A DNA stretch of 63,445 nt from Pedobacter sp. (GCA_014377665.1 JACMPF010000208.1:1-63445), one strand, 5' to 3'. Shown: positions 25,425 to 34,620, counted from the stretch's first letter. The notes: generated from the letters alone by a model not told the origin. Numbers and translations are program-made.

Positions 25425-26696
25425 TTATTTCGGCATTAAATCTAGGAGGGACTGATACAAATCAAAATGCTTTTCTGCAATTACTGGTTCTGAGAAGTAA
25501 TTAAGGATAGTTTTTCTGGCCTCTTTTTGAATATCTGCGGCATTTTCTTCGTGATACAACCATTCAATACCGGTAGCAAGGTCAACAGAAGATTCGTATT
25601 CTGCCAGGTATCCATTTTGAAGGTGTTTCACCATATCAGGAATCCCTCCGGTAGTAAAAGCGACTACTGGCGTAGCGCAGGAAAGACTTTCCATTACTGT
25701 ATTCGGTAAGTTATCTTCAAGGGAAGGGGTAATAAAGACATCAGCGGCAGAGTAACATTTAGCCAGGTGATCATCGTTGCTGATGGTTCCCAAAAAGGTA
25801 GTTTTGAAAGGGAACTGAGGCATTTCTACATTTTCCTTGTTCCCAAAGATGACCAGTTCTATATTCTCTTTAATAATTCCTGGACGTGTAGAAAGATCAT
25901 TTAAGGCATCGATAAGGTAAGTAGTACCTTTATGTTTGTCGTTTTTAGAGGGCATAAATCCACTCATCAAGACGAACTTATCCGGATTGATTTTCAATAC
26001 CTTCTTGGCCTCGGATTTCACGTATGGTTTAAAAACATCGGTCTCAATTGTATTAGGGATCACGGTGACAGCTCTGAATCCCATTAAACTACTTAGTTTA
26101 ACTGATTCCGCCATCCAGTTGCTTGGGGCTACAATGTGACAATTCAATTCTGAATAAGCTTTCTTTTTCCGCAGCCAGGTTCTATGAGAGAGATCACTCT
26201 TGCCACTGATCTTCAGTAAGGGGCAATTTCCACACTCTTTGTGGTAGTGCTCACAAGAATAGCGAACATGGCAGCCCCCGGTAAATGCGTTACTGTCATG
26301 GAACGTCCAGACGATGGGCTTTTCCAGCTCATCAAGTTCGGCAAGAAATTTTGGGGAAAGAAAGCCGTGATTAACCCAATGTAAGTGAATAATATCGGCG
26401 GATTGTACTTCCGGGTGGTCAACAATCGAGCGACCAAACCAGCTTAAAGAAAATGGTGTCTTCAAGGCTTTAACTACAGCCTTAGATAAGTATCGCTCCC
26501 CTAATATATTTGCTGCTGCTATTACCCTTTGTATTGGGCCCTTGCTGAATGTTCCAGTTAGTTTACTTTCTTTAAATTGAAAGTAAACCATAACAGAAGA
26601 TTCTATTCCTATAGCATTTAATGCGCTGTTTAACCTCAAACAGGCCCGACCGGCTCCACCATTTCCTTCATATGTATTCAGGTGTACTATTTTCAA
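25425..26696 (-). CDS. Glycosyltransferase family 4 (GT-B)
   Basis: Retaining GT-B glycosyltransferase of 423 residues. It opens with the nucleotide-sugar enzyme pattern NTYEGNGGAGRACLRL. It ends with the GT4 donor-binding region: FLGTISNDDHLAKCYSAADVFITPS, then LEDNLPNTVMESLSCATPVVAF, containing the E-x7-E-type motif. A cysteine-rich stretch at about 145-160 (CHVRYSCEHYHKECGNCP) is characteristic of some Bacteroidota GT4 enzymes. It is co-directional with the GT2 gene and diverges from the decayed protease gene. Sugar specificity unknown. Confidence 0.93.
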   Translation of the reverse strand: MKIVHLNTYEGNGGAGRACLRLNSALNAIGIESSVMVYFQFKESKLTGTFSKGPIQRVIAAANILGERYLSKAVVKALKTPFSLSWFGRSIVDHPEVQSADIIHLHWVNHGFLSPKFLAELDELEKPIVWTFHDSNAFTGGCHVRYSCEHYHKECGNCPLLKISGKSDLSHRTWLRKKKAYSELNCHIVAPSNWMAESVKLSSLMGFRAVTVIPNTIETDVFKPYVKSEAKKVLKINPDKFVLMSGFMPSKNDKHKGTTYLIDALNDLSTRPGIIKENIELVIFGNKENVEMPQFPFKTTFLGTISNDDHLAKCYSAADVFITPSLEDNLPNTVMESLSCATPVVAFTTGGIPDMVKHLQNGYLAEYESSVDLATGIEWLYHEENAADIQKEARKTILNYFSEPVIAEKHFDLYQSLLDLMPK

Positions 26697-26812
26697 TTTG
26701 ATGATTGGGTCTAGTTGCTCTAATAACGGTTTTAAAGGTGAAAATTACATAAAGTTTTAACCTTTATTAAATTCTTGCGTATTTTCGTTCAAATATTTCA
26801 GCCAAGTCCTTT

Positions 26813-27660
26813 ATGAAGAAAATATTTTGCGCTGTTGCCGTAGCCTTGACATTTACGGCCTATAACATGGTGGAACGGCTACCAGGTTATTCAATGACCA
26901 AAGACCAAAAGCTATAAACAATATACAAACTACATTGGGAAGGACTTCTGGGCTACTATCGATAAGAAGGGGAATGTATACTTTATTTCTGACGAAGCAA
27001 ATGAAGAGTACAACTTATATACGTTCATAACTGGAAAAAGATCGAATTAACCAGCTTTGAACCGTCCATTAAGCGTCCTTTTGTTTCGGCATCAGGAAAC
27101 AAATTGGTTTTTGAAAAGGATTATCAACTTTATCTATATGACGTCGCTTCAAAGAAATGTGAGGAGATCGCCATCAACATTTATAGAAATAACGTATTAG
27201 AGAAGAGTCAGGAGTTCGATGTTAAAGGCGCAATCAGCTCATTTGATCATTCACCAGATGGGAATAAACTGGTATTTATCTCTCATAGTGAAGTTTTTGT
27301 TAGTGATGCGGAAGGCAAGTATGTCCGCAAAATGGAACGTGAGTACACCTCTGGATCAGGATCAGAACGTGCTTTAGAAGTGAAATGACTGCTGCTGGGT
27401 TTAAGGAGTTAAAGCTGGGAAAAATTATTGGTACAGAGTCCTGTAGATGGATTATATTTACGTCGGCAAAAGGACTCGTTGATGGCTCTTCTAACCGTTT
27501 GCCTTCCTGGGGATGTTATACCTTAAATAGGCAGGATCTTGAAAAGGAAGGTGTGAAGCCAGATGTTTTCGTAAAGAATAACTTTTTGGACAGCTTATAG
27601 GGAAGGGACCCACAGATCGAACGCGCTGTATCAGAAATACTTAAAGAATTAAAGAACTAG
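26813..27660 (+). pseudogene. Decayed tricorn-type S41 peptidase gene (frameshifts, internal deletion, nonsense)
   Basis: Remains of a secreted tricorn-like S41 protease, normally about 1000-1100 residues. Pieces lie in order but in different frames. A signal-peptide start (26813-26917) is followed by a beta-propeller piece (about 26910-27052) reading KDFWATIDKKGNVYFISDEAN. More propeller (about 27036-27388) includes VSASGNKLVFEKDYQLYLYD and SFDHSPDGNKLVF. The extreme C-terminus of the peptidase (27385-27600) reads EGVKPDVFVKNN and is cut by an in-frame TAG at 27598; after the stop the same frame continues GRDPQIERAVSEILKELKN to 27660. The PDZ and most of the catalytic domain are missing. At least three frame changes, a deletion and a stop show that it is non-functional. 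Confidence 0.85.
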
Positions 27661-27661
27661 A

Positions 27662-28414
27662 ATGGAGAACCTGCTTACCGACAGAAAGTTTTGGGTAGAT
27701 TATTGGGAAAGTAAAAAGGGGTTGTCGACCATCATTCCATCGAACTATTTGTTTTCTAACGAGCTTGCAAAAATTATAAAAGACATGGGGGTCCAATCTG
27801 CCATCGAATTGGGAGGTTTTCCGGGATATTATGCAGTATTCCTGAAAAAGTATTTCAAATTGGAGGTGACCCTGCTAGACTATTTTGTGCACGAACCGGT
27901 GACAAATGAACTGTTAGCAGCGAATGGGCTTAAACCATCTGATATAGAGATCGTAGAAACAGATCTCTTCAACTATACACCCAGGCAACAATTTGATCTT
28001 GTGTTATCTTGTGGATTAATAGAGCACTTTAAGGACACAGCAGATATCATTAATAGACACATTGCCTTCGTAAAACCTGGAGGAACCCTTTTCATTACGC
28101 TCCCTAATTTTAAAGCAGTAAATGGATGGTTTCAAAAGAAATACGATAAGGAAAACTACGATAAGCACAATATAGATTGCATGAATCCTCAATTTTTAGC
28201 AGCAATCTGTAAAGAGGCGGGTCTGGAGGTTATTCAATCTCGCTATTTCGGGCGGTTTAGTATATGGTTAGAAAATGAGCAACAAAAGTCAATGGTGACC
28301 AAGTTGCTAAAAAAGACCATCTGGATTGCAGGAAAGTTGTTAACTAAAGTTATTCCTTTTGATTCAAAGCAACTTTCGCCTTATCTAATCTTGGAAGCAA
28401 GGAAGCTAGATTAA
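27662..28414 (+). CDS. Class I SAM-dependent methyltransferase
   Basis: 250-residue Rossmann-fold methyltransferase. Motif I is IELGGFPGYYAVFLKKYF, motif II-like VTLLDYF follows, and LVLSCGLIEHFKDTADII plus VKPGGTLFITLPNF are the post-I motifs of the UbiE/glycan methyltransferase type. Its ATG lies 2 bases after the last codon of the decayed protease, so the gene directly abuts the remnant. It is the only plus-strand gene in the glycan cluster and converges with the next glycosyltransferase (4-base overlap). Probably methylates a sugar or lipid-linked glycan; acceptor unknown. Confidence 0.88.
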   Translation: MENLLTDRKFWVDYWESKKGLSTIIPSNYLFSNELAKIIKDMGVQSAIELGGFPGYYAVFLKKYFKLEVTLLDYFVHEPVTNELLAANGLKPSDIEIVETDLFNYTPRQQFDLVLSCGLIEHFKDTADIINRHIAFVKPGGTLFITLPNFKAVNGWFQKKYDKENYDKHNIDCMNPQFLAAICKEAGLEVIQSRYFGRFSIWLENEQQKSMVTKLLKKTIWIAGKLLTKVIPFDSKQLSPYLILEARKLD

Positions 28415-29310
28415 TTCAATTTTTCAGTAATAAAACGTTTTATTCGTTGCCATAAAGAACCTTTTCTTTTTCCTAGAAAAGCTTTTATCGCAAGATATGC
28501 TTCTTTATTTTCAGTCACATCATGAGGAAATTCAGTGATGCGTTTAGGATTGATAATAACATTGTAGATGTCATTAATCCCTGAATGTATTCCAGAACCG
28601 TCATGACCAATATTGTTTATGAGTGACTGAGATGGATTTAGCGTCAGCCCATCTCTAAGAAAAATTGAAGCATACCACCTGATTGCCCAGGAGTTGTTTT
28701 TACCTTTTTTGAAGTCCTGCATTTGTTTCCAGAAATTCATTGTATTCTCGATTGAAAAGGCATGTCTGTTTGCAGCATCAAACTGGGCCATTAGTTTTTC
28801 AATATCAGGTTCAAAATGATTCCATGCCCTTTCCCAGGTCGCCCAGCCCCAGCTGGTGGCAGCGCGGTAGAAAAATGTCTCAGGGAGATCTTCTCTCTTT
28901 AGGTTATACATGTAAGCACCTATGTGCATGATTTTCTCCACATTTCGGTAGCATTCCAGCGATTCATTAAAATAGGTCAGCGTGTAGGGTGAAGAGATTA
29001 GGTCATCTTCAAATACGATCACTTGCTTGTAATCTTTGACCAATTTTGTTACTCCAGCAATGATGGAATCGGCCAAACCCATATTCTCTTTTCGTTCAAT
29101 GATCTCTACAGATTTAAATCCCTCAACTTTTTTGATCAGTTCCCGTATTTCTTCAACTTCTTTGAGGTCAGCTTCAGTTTTTGCTCCATCAGAAAAAATG
29201 AACAACCTACTCTCCGCAGCCAATTCGTTCTGCTGAAGGAACTTTAGCGTACGGCTGGTATGCTGTGGCCTGTTGTAAACAAATAAAGCAATAGGGGCAA
29301 AGGTTTGCAT
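28411..29310 (-). CDS. Glycosyltransferase (GT-A, GNT-I-like EDD motif)
   Basis: GT-A glycosyltransferase of 299 residues from the ATG at 29310 (MQTFAPIALFVYNRPQHT); the frame extends to 29370 but that would overlap the upstream gene. Visible motifs are VYNRPQHTSRTLKFL, RKENMGLADSIIAGV and the metal site VIVFEDDLISSPYTL. The EDD form is typical of GNT-I-type enzymes rather than classical GT2 DxD. SWGWATWERAW is a recurring segment in Bacteroidota glycosyltransferases of this group. It sits 1 base after the upstream methyltransferase gene. Donor unknown. Confidence 0.88.
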   Translation of the reverse strand: MQTFAPIALFVYNRPQHTSRTLKFLQQNELAAESRLFIFSDGAKTEADLKEVEEIRELIKKVEGFKSVEIIERKENMGLADSIIAGVTKLVKDYKQVIVFEDDLISSPYTLTYFNESLECYRNVEKIMHIGAYMYNLKREDLPETFFYRAATSWGWATWERAWNHFEPDIEKLMAQFDAANRHAFSIENTMNFWKQMQDFKKGKNNSWAIRWYASIFLRDGLTLNPSQSLINNIGHDGSGIHSGINDIYNVIINPKRITEFPHDVTENKEAYLAIKAFLGKRKGSLWQRIKRFITEKLN

Positions 29311-29311
29311 G

Positions 29312-30079
29312 TTAAAATATTTGCAAGTTTTGAGTGGAGGCTTCTGTAAGTACAGTGTAGGCATTTCCAAATTGTTCGGTCTTATTTTTGCCTAATAGCT
29401 TACCTAAGCTCTTTTTAATTTTGTATTCAAGTTCAATTTTCAGAACTTTAAGAAAAGTTTTCCGTCTCTTTAAAACACTAAAATCACAGAATTTAATTGT
29501 TTCTACAGGTGTTAATGATGTCTTATCTGCCTTAATAGAAAGTCCTTCGCTTTGCAGTAGAAATCTGATTAAGGTTGGTGTATACATATTGATGTGCCCG
29601 TAATCAAGAAAATGCTTCATCCTGCGGTCTACTGCGAAGCGGTAATCTAGGGGAACCTCAATGACAATATATTTGGCAACTCGTTTCAACTCACGAAGCA
29701 GTATCCTTTCATGTTCTACATGTTCCAGTACGTGCGCTAGGATAACTAAATCGAAACTGTTATCTCCATAGGGTATGGAGTAGCCATTAAAACTCTTCAC
29801 TTCTGTGACTTTGGAAAGTTTCCGCTTCTCGATGATTGAAACACCACTTTCGGCGATTTCAAGTGCATACAGTTCATCGCCAAAGTTCCACTCGTTTAAG
29901 TAATGCAGAATACTTCCATCCCCAGCGCCAACTTCAAGTATTTTTCGGGGCTTAATGCCTTTACAGACTTCAATTATATTTCGTGCCTTAGATTTTGCAC
30001 CAAGCATCCGCCATTCTACCTCGTTCCCTGTATAGAAATCATTGTAGGCATCAGCTATATTATCAGTTACAATCGCCAT
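29312..30079 (-). CDS. Class I SAM-dependent methyltransferase
   Basis: 255-residue methyltransferase. Motif I is KILEVGAGDGSILHYL, followed by LYALEIAESG (motif II), and LVILAHVLEHVEHERILLRELKRV with VIEVPLDY (post I/III). These are typical of UbiE-like or glycan methyltransferases. The C-terminal 60 residues are basic. It is sandwiched between a glycosyltransferase (stop and start 1 base apart) and another methyltransferase (14 bases), so it is in the same transcription unit. Substrate unknown, most likely a cell-surface glycan sugar. Confidence 0.9.
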   Translation of the reverse strand: MAIVTDNIADAYNDFYTGNEVEWRMLGAKSKARNIIEVCKGIKPRKILEVGAGDGSILHYLNEWNFGDELYALEIAESGVSIIEKRKLSKVTEVKSFNGYSIPYGDNSFDLVILAHVLEHVEHERILLRELKRVAKYIVIEVPLDYRFAVDRRMKHFLDYGHINMYTPTLIRFLLQSEGLSIKADKTSLTPVETIKFCDFSVLKRRKTFLKVLKIELEYKIKKSLGKLLGKNKTEQFGNAYTVLTEASTQNLQIF

Positions 30080-30093
30080 CTATCTTAATCGGT

Positions 30094-30738
30094 TTAAATA
30101 TCCAAACAGTTATTTGGCTTGTAAAATATTGAGGTGTATTTAGAGATAATTACTCCAGGAGCAATGCCCGAAAAAGGAAGGTACTTAAACCCATGAGCTT
30201 TCAGAAAGACATGAGCTTCTGCGTATTCACTGCGCTCTGAGTCATCAAGTACAACTACACCATCTTCAGTCAAAGATTCAATCGCTTTCTTACAGCAGTT
30301 TACGCGGTCACGACCGTCTACGATAATGACATGAAACTTTTTTCCGGTAGGGCCTGCGCTTTTGCAGTAATCTCCACCTGGCACAAGATCGCACTGGATC
30401 ATTTTCACATTTGGGAGGCTGATTTTTGAACTTCTCTCAAACCAGTCCTTATCGTGCTCTACTGAATATACAGACCCGGCAAGCTTGGCATAAAAGATGG
30501 TAGAGTTACCAGAACCGAACTCAAAAATATCCTGAGATTTAGTGATGCGATTTTTGATGAAATCAATAAACGAATAGGTTACCCAAGGTATTGCATTCCC
30601 ATTCTCATCAATTGCAGACTTGGTTTCATAAGCGCCGAACCAACCCTTATCAGCCAAATATCCTTTAAAACCCAGTGAAAGTAATACTTTTAATTTTCCT
30701 GGTTGAAGCAGTGTTAGTCGTGATAGTTTATTTTTCAC
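30094..30738 (-). CDS. Class I SAM-dependent methyltransferase-like protein
   Basis: 214-residue Rossmann-fold protein. Motif I reads IFEFGSGNSTIFYAKLAGSVYSVEHDKDWFER, split here as FEFGSGNST and VYSVEHDKDW; the later HVIIVDGRDRVNC and VVVLDDSERSEY are like class I methyltransferases that act on small or glycan substrates. It lies 6 bases after the next upstream methyltransferase gene. The family assignment rests on the SAM-binding motif only, and an actual methylation target cannot be named. Confidence 0.8.
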   Translation of the reverse strand: MKNKLSRLTLLQPGKLKVLLSLGFKGYLADKGWFGAYETKSAIDENGNAIPWVTYSFIDFIKNRITKSQDIFEFGSGNSTIFYAKLAGSVYSVEHDKDWFERSSKISLPNVKMIQCDLVPGGDYCKSAGPTGKKFHVIIVDGRDRVNCCKKAIESLTEDGVVVLDDSERSEYAEAHVFLKAHGFKYLPFSGIAPGVIISKYTSIFYKPNNCLDI

Positions 30739-30743
30739 AATAA

Positions 30744-31370
30744 TTATTCTTTAATGCCATCAATGATCAGGGAAGAATATCCCAAGGGCTCATTAAAGCG
30801 TTTGTCATATCTTTTGGAGCGAATCACGTGTCCGTCTTTGCTGTCCCATTCGTTGTAATGAAAAGTGCCTTGGTCGTCATAGTATTCCAGCAAATTAACT
30901 TTGAAACCAGCTTCCTTGAACACCTTCGAAAGCTTTTTGTAATCGTAAAGCAGCTTATGATCATGAGCGCCTTCGCCAAAGCCTAGTGGCTTTACCATAT
31001 TGATGTATTCGGGATTAGGATGAAAGCCGTCGGGAACCGCGATTCTCACCGCACCACCTTTCTCTAAATAATTATAGCAGTTTTTAAGTGCTATAAGTGC
31101 ATCTACGTAGCTGATGTGTTCAAAAACATGTTCGGCTAAAAAGCGACTTACCTTCTTATCACCAAATAAATGTTGAAAAGAAGCAGTTTCTAGTAGGTTT
31201 AAGCTGTCGATATTGGTAGGATGCCAGTTTTCATATTTAGTATTGTGTGCACCAATGATGATTTGAAGCTTATTTGGAGTATTTTTAATCTTAGACCTAA
31301 GCCTTACTTTAGCCAGAAAGTTGATTGGTGTGTAAATTAATGTTCTAATTGCCTTCTTTAAGGATTTCAT
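30744..31370 (-). CDS. Predicted SAM-dependent methyltransferase (COG4627-like), divergent SAM motif
   Basis: 208-residue protein with HVFEHISYVDALIALKNCYNYLEKGGAVRIAVPDGFHP, the typical post-I region of predicted methyltransferases found in glycan loci. The expected glycine-rich motif I is degenerate (IIIGAHNTKYENWHPTNID), so SAM binding is less certain than for its neighbours. A short basic N-terminus and a C-terminal YSSLIIDGIK segment are seen. It follows the flippase gene by 40 bases on the same strand. It may be a methyltransferase or an inactive relative. Confidence 0.72.
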   Translation of the reverse strand: MKSLKKAIRTLIYTPINFLAKVRLRSKIKNTPNKLQIIIGAHNTKYENWHPTNIDSLNLLETASFQHLFGDKKVSRFLAEHVFEHISYVDALIALKNCYNYLEKGGAVRIAVPDGFHPNPEYINMVKPLGFGEGAHDHKLLYDYKKLSKVFKEAGFKVNLLEYYDDQGTFHYNEWDSKDGHVIRSKRYDKRFNEPLGYSSLIIDGIKE

Positions 31371-31410
31371 GGCTTATTATTGGTTTTGCACCAAAGTTAA
31401 AAGAATACGT

Positions 31411-32742
31411 TTATCGTGTGGTGCCTCTGGTGGTTATTTTTTCAAATAAGTGTATTAGGAAAAGCGATTTAAGCATCAGTACCCCTTGCTTTCTAGTTTT
31501 AGGGACCAACAAGATATAAAATGTAGAAATAAAATATGCTATAAGCGTAGCAATGGAAGTGCCTATACCGCCGTATACTGGAATCAACCAGAGGTTTAGT
31601 AGGATATTTATTAATGCACCCATTGCTGTTCTTTGAAAAGAGATGTTAGTGTATCCTTCTGTGACTAAGTACTGCCCACTTGCGATCCCTAAAAAAACAA
31701 AGACACCTGACCAAATATGTATCGATAGCATTTGTCCTGCCCCCTCATATCGATTACCGTAGATGATGTGAATAATTTCTGAACCAAAGAAGCTTACGAA
31801 AATCGCTACAGGAAGGCTAATATAGACCAGAAGATCATACAGATTAATGAGGCGTTTGTTATATCGTTCGACGTCAGTTTTGCGAGCATTTATTATGGCA
31901 GGGAATACGGATGTTACTATAGCCATGGGAATAAAAAACCAAGCTTCGCTGAGCCCGGCCGCAGCACTATAGATCCCCACAGCAGTACTTCCTACGCTTT
32001 TTAGCATTACTGCATCAATTTTCATGTAAATTGTCACCATTGCCGCAGAGAACATGAGGGGGTAAGACTGCTTTAGTAACATTTTCGCCCTGTCAAAATT
32101 AAACGACCAGGTTCTAAGTTTAAATCCTTGGCGGTGATACATAAGCACCAGACCCGTGGCGAGGAAAGCGGCATCAAAAGTGATGACTGCTGCAAACCAT
32201 ATCAATGGGGCATTTAGCCAAACAAGCATGATTTTCATTACCGTAGATACGATTACTCCAATGTTCTGAACGTGAACAACATATTTTGATTGTACTTGTG
32301 ATTGAAAATAGGAATCAATAATGTTGAAAGATTTAAAAACCCCAGGTACAGCATAAAAGAATACGATCCACGTCAATGGATTTCCGGGGTTTCTTGAGAA
32401 ATGATGGAAGAGTAAATAGGCACCAATGCTTAATGGTAGCAGAACCAAATTGACTCCAATCCGCAACCATAGCGACGTACCTAGAATCTCATCTTTTTTA
32501 GAAGAATCATGAATGATTTCTCGAATGATGAAAGAATCAAGCCCTAAAGCTCCTATTGCTGCCACAATAGTTGTTAAGGCCGCTGCAAAATTCAGATCTC
32601 CAAATGATTTTGGCTTTAGGTAACGGGCTACGATAATGGTAATTAGTAGAGACATCACTTTACCAAACATTAGCCAACCAGTATTCTTAAAATACTTTTG
32701 GAATGCCTCTTCGTCAAAACCTTTTATCGCAGGAATTTTCAT
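31411..32742 (-). CDS. Oligosaccharide flippase (Wzx-like, MATE/MVF superfamily)
   Basis: Membrane protein of 443 residues with about 12 hydrophobic segments. The N-terminal GWLMFGKVMSLLITIIVARYLKP and LGLDSFIIREI are typical of polysaccharide-biosynthesis flippases that move undecaprenyl-linked oligosaccharides across the inner membrane. It is the first gene of the minus-strand run 31370-28411 of methyltransferases and a glycosyltransferase. No Wzy polymerase or chain-length regulator is seen nearby, so the product may be a short oligosaccharide, for example for protein O-glycosylation (inference). Confidence 0.92.
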   Translation of the reverse strand: MKIPAIKGFDEEAFQKYFKNTGWLMFGKVMSLLITIIVARYLKPKSFGDLNFAAALTTIVAAIGALGLDSFIIREIIHDSSKKDEILGTSLWLRIGVNLVLLPLSIGAYLLFHHFSRNPGNPLTWIVFFYAVPGVFKSFNIIDSYFQSQVQSKYVVHVQNIGVIVSTVMKIMLVWLNAPLIWFAAVITFDAAFLATGLVLMYHRQGFKLRTWSFNFDRAKMLLKQSYPLMFSAAMVTIYMKIDAVMLKSVGSTAVGIYSAAAGLSEAWFFIPMAIVTSVFPAIINARKTDVERYNKRLINLYDLLVYISLPVAIFVSFFGSEIIHIIYGNRYEGAGQMLSIHIWSGVFVFLGIASGQYLVTEGYTNISFQRTAMGALINILLNLWLIPVYGGIGTSIATLIAYFISTFYILLVPKTRKQGVLMLKSLFLIHLFEKITTRGTTR

Positions 32743-32760
32743 TGCTGCAAAGATGTAAAT

Positions 32761-33273
32761 TTAATAGCTCTTCTCAATTCTCTGTAGTTGTTTCAAATGA
32801 TGGTTTAAATGGATTGCAATGAACCTAAGCCAGTGATTGGGGTTGAGGTAGCCCATTTTAGGATGGGGAGCTTTGATGGATAGATCAGCTTTCTTTAGCT
32901 TAGGGTAAGCCGTCTGCAGTTGTTTTAAAAAGACCTCCATGAGCACTAGCATGTCGTCCTTTTCAACTTTTTTTACGCGTTCAGCAAGTGTTTTAGGAGC
33001 CGTAAATCTTTTACCCGGCGGCAACATGCCTAGAAAGAGGATGAGTTTGACTGCAAAGGCAGTTGGTTTACTCTTGCCACGGCCTTCAGCGCTCTCCGTA
33101 AGCTGGATCAGCGAAAGAATGCTTGCGTCAAATATGTGGTAGTAGACCTCGCTGTATGACCAACCGTGAATCGGAGGAGTTACTTGCCATTGAGCGTCAT
33201 CAATTTTCTTAAGTTTTGCCTTGTATTTATCAACAATTTGTTGAATCCATCGGTAGTCGCTAATTGCTCCCAT
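32761..33273 (-). CDS. DinB family protein
   Basis: 170-residue four-helix protein of the DinB/YfiT-like (DUF1569-like) group. Metal-ligand histidines are plausible in EVYYHIFDAS (helix 2) and FIAIHLNHHLKQLQRI (helix 4), the usual three-His arrangement. Relatives include bacillithiol- or mycothiol-dependent transferases, but most Bacteroidota members are uncharacterised. It is co-directional with yjjG and upp, 16 bases after yjjG's start-side neighbour. Function unknown. Confidence 0.82.
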   Translation of the reverse strand: MGAISDYRWIQQIVDKYKAKLKKIDDAQWQVTPPIHGWSYSEVYYHIFDASILSLIQLTESAEGRGKSKPTAFAVKLILFLGMLPPGKRFTAPKTLAERVKKVEKDDMLVLMEVFLKQLQTAYPKLKKADLSIKAPHPKMGYLNPNHWLRFIAIHLNHHLKQLQRIEKSY

Positions 33274-33289
33274 ATGCTAAAAAACGAGG

Positions 33290-33979
33290 TTAAAAATGAT
33301 GTAATAACTCTTCCAGTTGATGAATTTCCCATTCCACATCTTCTGGTTTTTCGGCTTTTAATGGGTTAAAGTAGATTGCTTTAATGCCAAAGTCTAACGC
33401 ACCACGTACATCAGCCTCCAAACTGTCGCCAATCATGATAGATTCTTCCTTGCCGGCGCTTGCTTTCTCAAGCGCATATTCAAAAATCCGTTTGTCTGGC
33501 TTGTTCACACCCACGTCTTCGGAGATAATCACATTGCTGAAATAAGGGTTGAGGTTACAAACGGACATCTTCATTAACGTCGATTCCTTAAAACCATTGG
33601 ATATAATATGTAACGTATATTTTTGTTGAAGATAGGTCAGGACCTTCTCTGAGCCAGCAAAAAGATTGGTTTTAGTAGGAGTAATGCGTACATAATCGTC
33701 CTCAAACTCTCGCGACACTCTTTCCGGATCAATGCCCAGCTCTAAAAAAGTTTTATTAAATCGCTCTGATCTCAGGGTCTCTTTGGTAATTTGACCCAAA
33801 TGATATTGCCTCCATAATTCATGGTTGTTTTCCGTATATCGGGTAATGAATTCCTCCACGCTGCCGCAGCCCAGGCAGTCGAGCTCATGTAGCAGGTAAA
33901 GCTCATTCAACGTTTCCTGTGCGTTCTTGTCGAAATCCCATATGGTATGATCGAGGTCGAAGAAAATGTGTTTAATCAT
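33290..33979 (-). CDS. YjjG-type HAD pyrimidine nucleotidase
   Basis: HAD-superfamily phosphatase of the YjjG group, which dephosphorylates noncanonical pyrimidine nucleotides (house-cleaning). The 229 residues have the motif I Asp pair D8-L-D10-H-T, a cap domain at about 18-85, motif II IISNGF, the motif III lysine (VNKPD), and motif IV GDSLEADVRGA. The start overlaps the upp stop by 4 bases (ATGA), a sensible coupling of two pyrimidine-salvage functions. Confidence 0.93.
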   Translation of the reverse strand: MIKHIFFDLDHTIWDFDKNAQETLNELYLLHELDCLGCGSVEEFITRYTENNHELWRQYHLGQITKETLRSERFNKTFLELGIDPERVSREFEDDYVRITPTKTNLFAGSEKVLTYLQQKYTLHIISNGFKESTLMKMSVCNLNPYFSNVIISEDVGVNKPDKRIFEYALEKASAGKEESIMIGDSLEADVRGALDFGIKAIYFNPLKAEKPEDVEWEIHQLEELLHHF

Positions 33980-34620
33980 AGCTTAGTTCCATAGGCAAGG
34001 TCCCCAGCGTCACCTAACCCTGGCACAATATAAGCCTTACTTGTCATTTCTTCATCAATTGCACCAAACCAAAGTTTGGCCTTTGGTAAATTGGCCCGAA
34101 CGTGTTTGATGCCTTCGGCACTTGCAATAGCTGAAACAATATGTAGTTCTTTAATTTGATATTGAGCGATAAGTTCTTTGCAGCACATAACCATGCTTAA
34201 GCCAGTCGCCAACATGGGATCCGCCATAATCACAATCCTATTGCTGAGGTCGGGGGTAGAGATGTATTCCAACTTTATCTCAAAACGACCACTCTTATGG
34301 TTGGCTCTATATGCGGCGATAAATGCAGCATCTGCTTTGTCAAAAACATTTAACAGTCCTTGGTGTAAGGGCAGCCCAGCTCGTAGGATAGTTGCTAAAA
34401 CAGGTTGCTGGGTAAGCTTAAAAGATGCTGCTATTCCAAGAGGTGTTTGCGTTTCTGCTTCGGTATACTCCAGAACCTTGCTTATTTCATAGGCGAAAAA
34501 TTCACCAAGTCTTTCCAGATTTCTACGAAAGCGCATGGTATCTTTTTGTATCGTTTCGTCCCGAAGTTCGGCAACAAAAGTATTTGCTATGGATGAAGTT
34601 TTACTGAGGTCGAATATCAT
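33976..34620 (-). CDS. upp: Uracil phosphoribosyltransferase
   Basis: Salvage enzyme making UMP from uracil and PRPP. The 214 residues include LATILRAGLPLHQG, RANHKSGRFEIKLEYISTPDLSNR and the PRPP loop MADPMLATG (132-140); the C-terminal uracil-binding YIVPGLGDAGDLAYG is present. It is the head of a short minus-strand unit with the YjjG phosphatase and DinB gene. uvrB is divergent 69 bases away. Confidence 0.96.
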   Translation of the reverse strand: MIFDLSKTSSIANTFVAELRDETIQKDTMRFRRNLERLGEFFAYEISKVLEYTEAETQTPLGIAASFKLTQQPVLATILRAGLPLHQGLLNVFDKADAAFIAAYRANHKSGRFEIKLEYISTPDLSNRIVIMADPMLATGLSMVMCCKELIAQYQIKELHIVSAIASAEGIKHVRANLPKAKLWFGAIDEEMTSKAYIVPGLGDAGDLAYGTKL

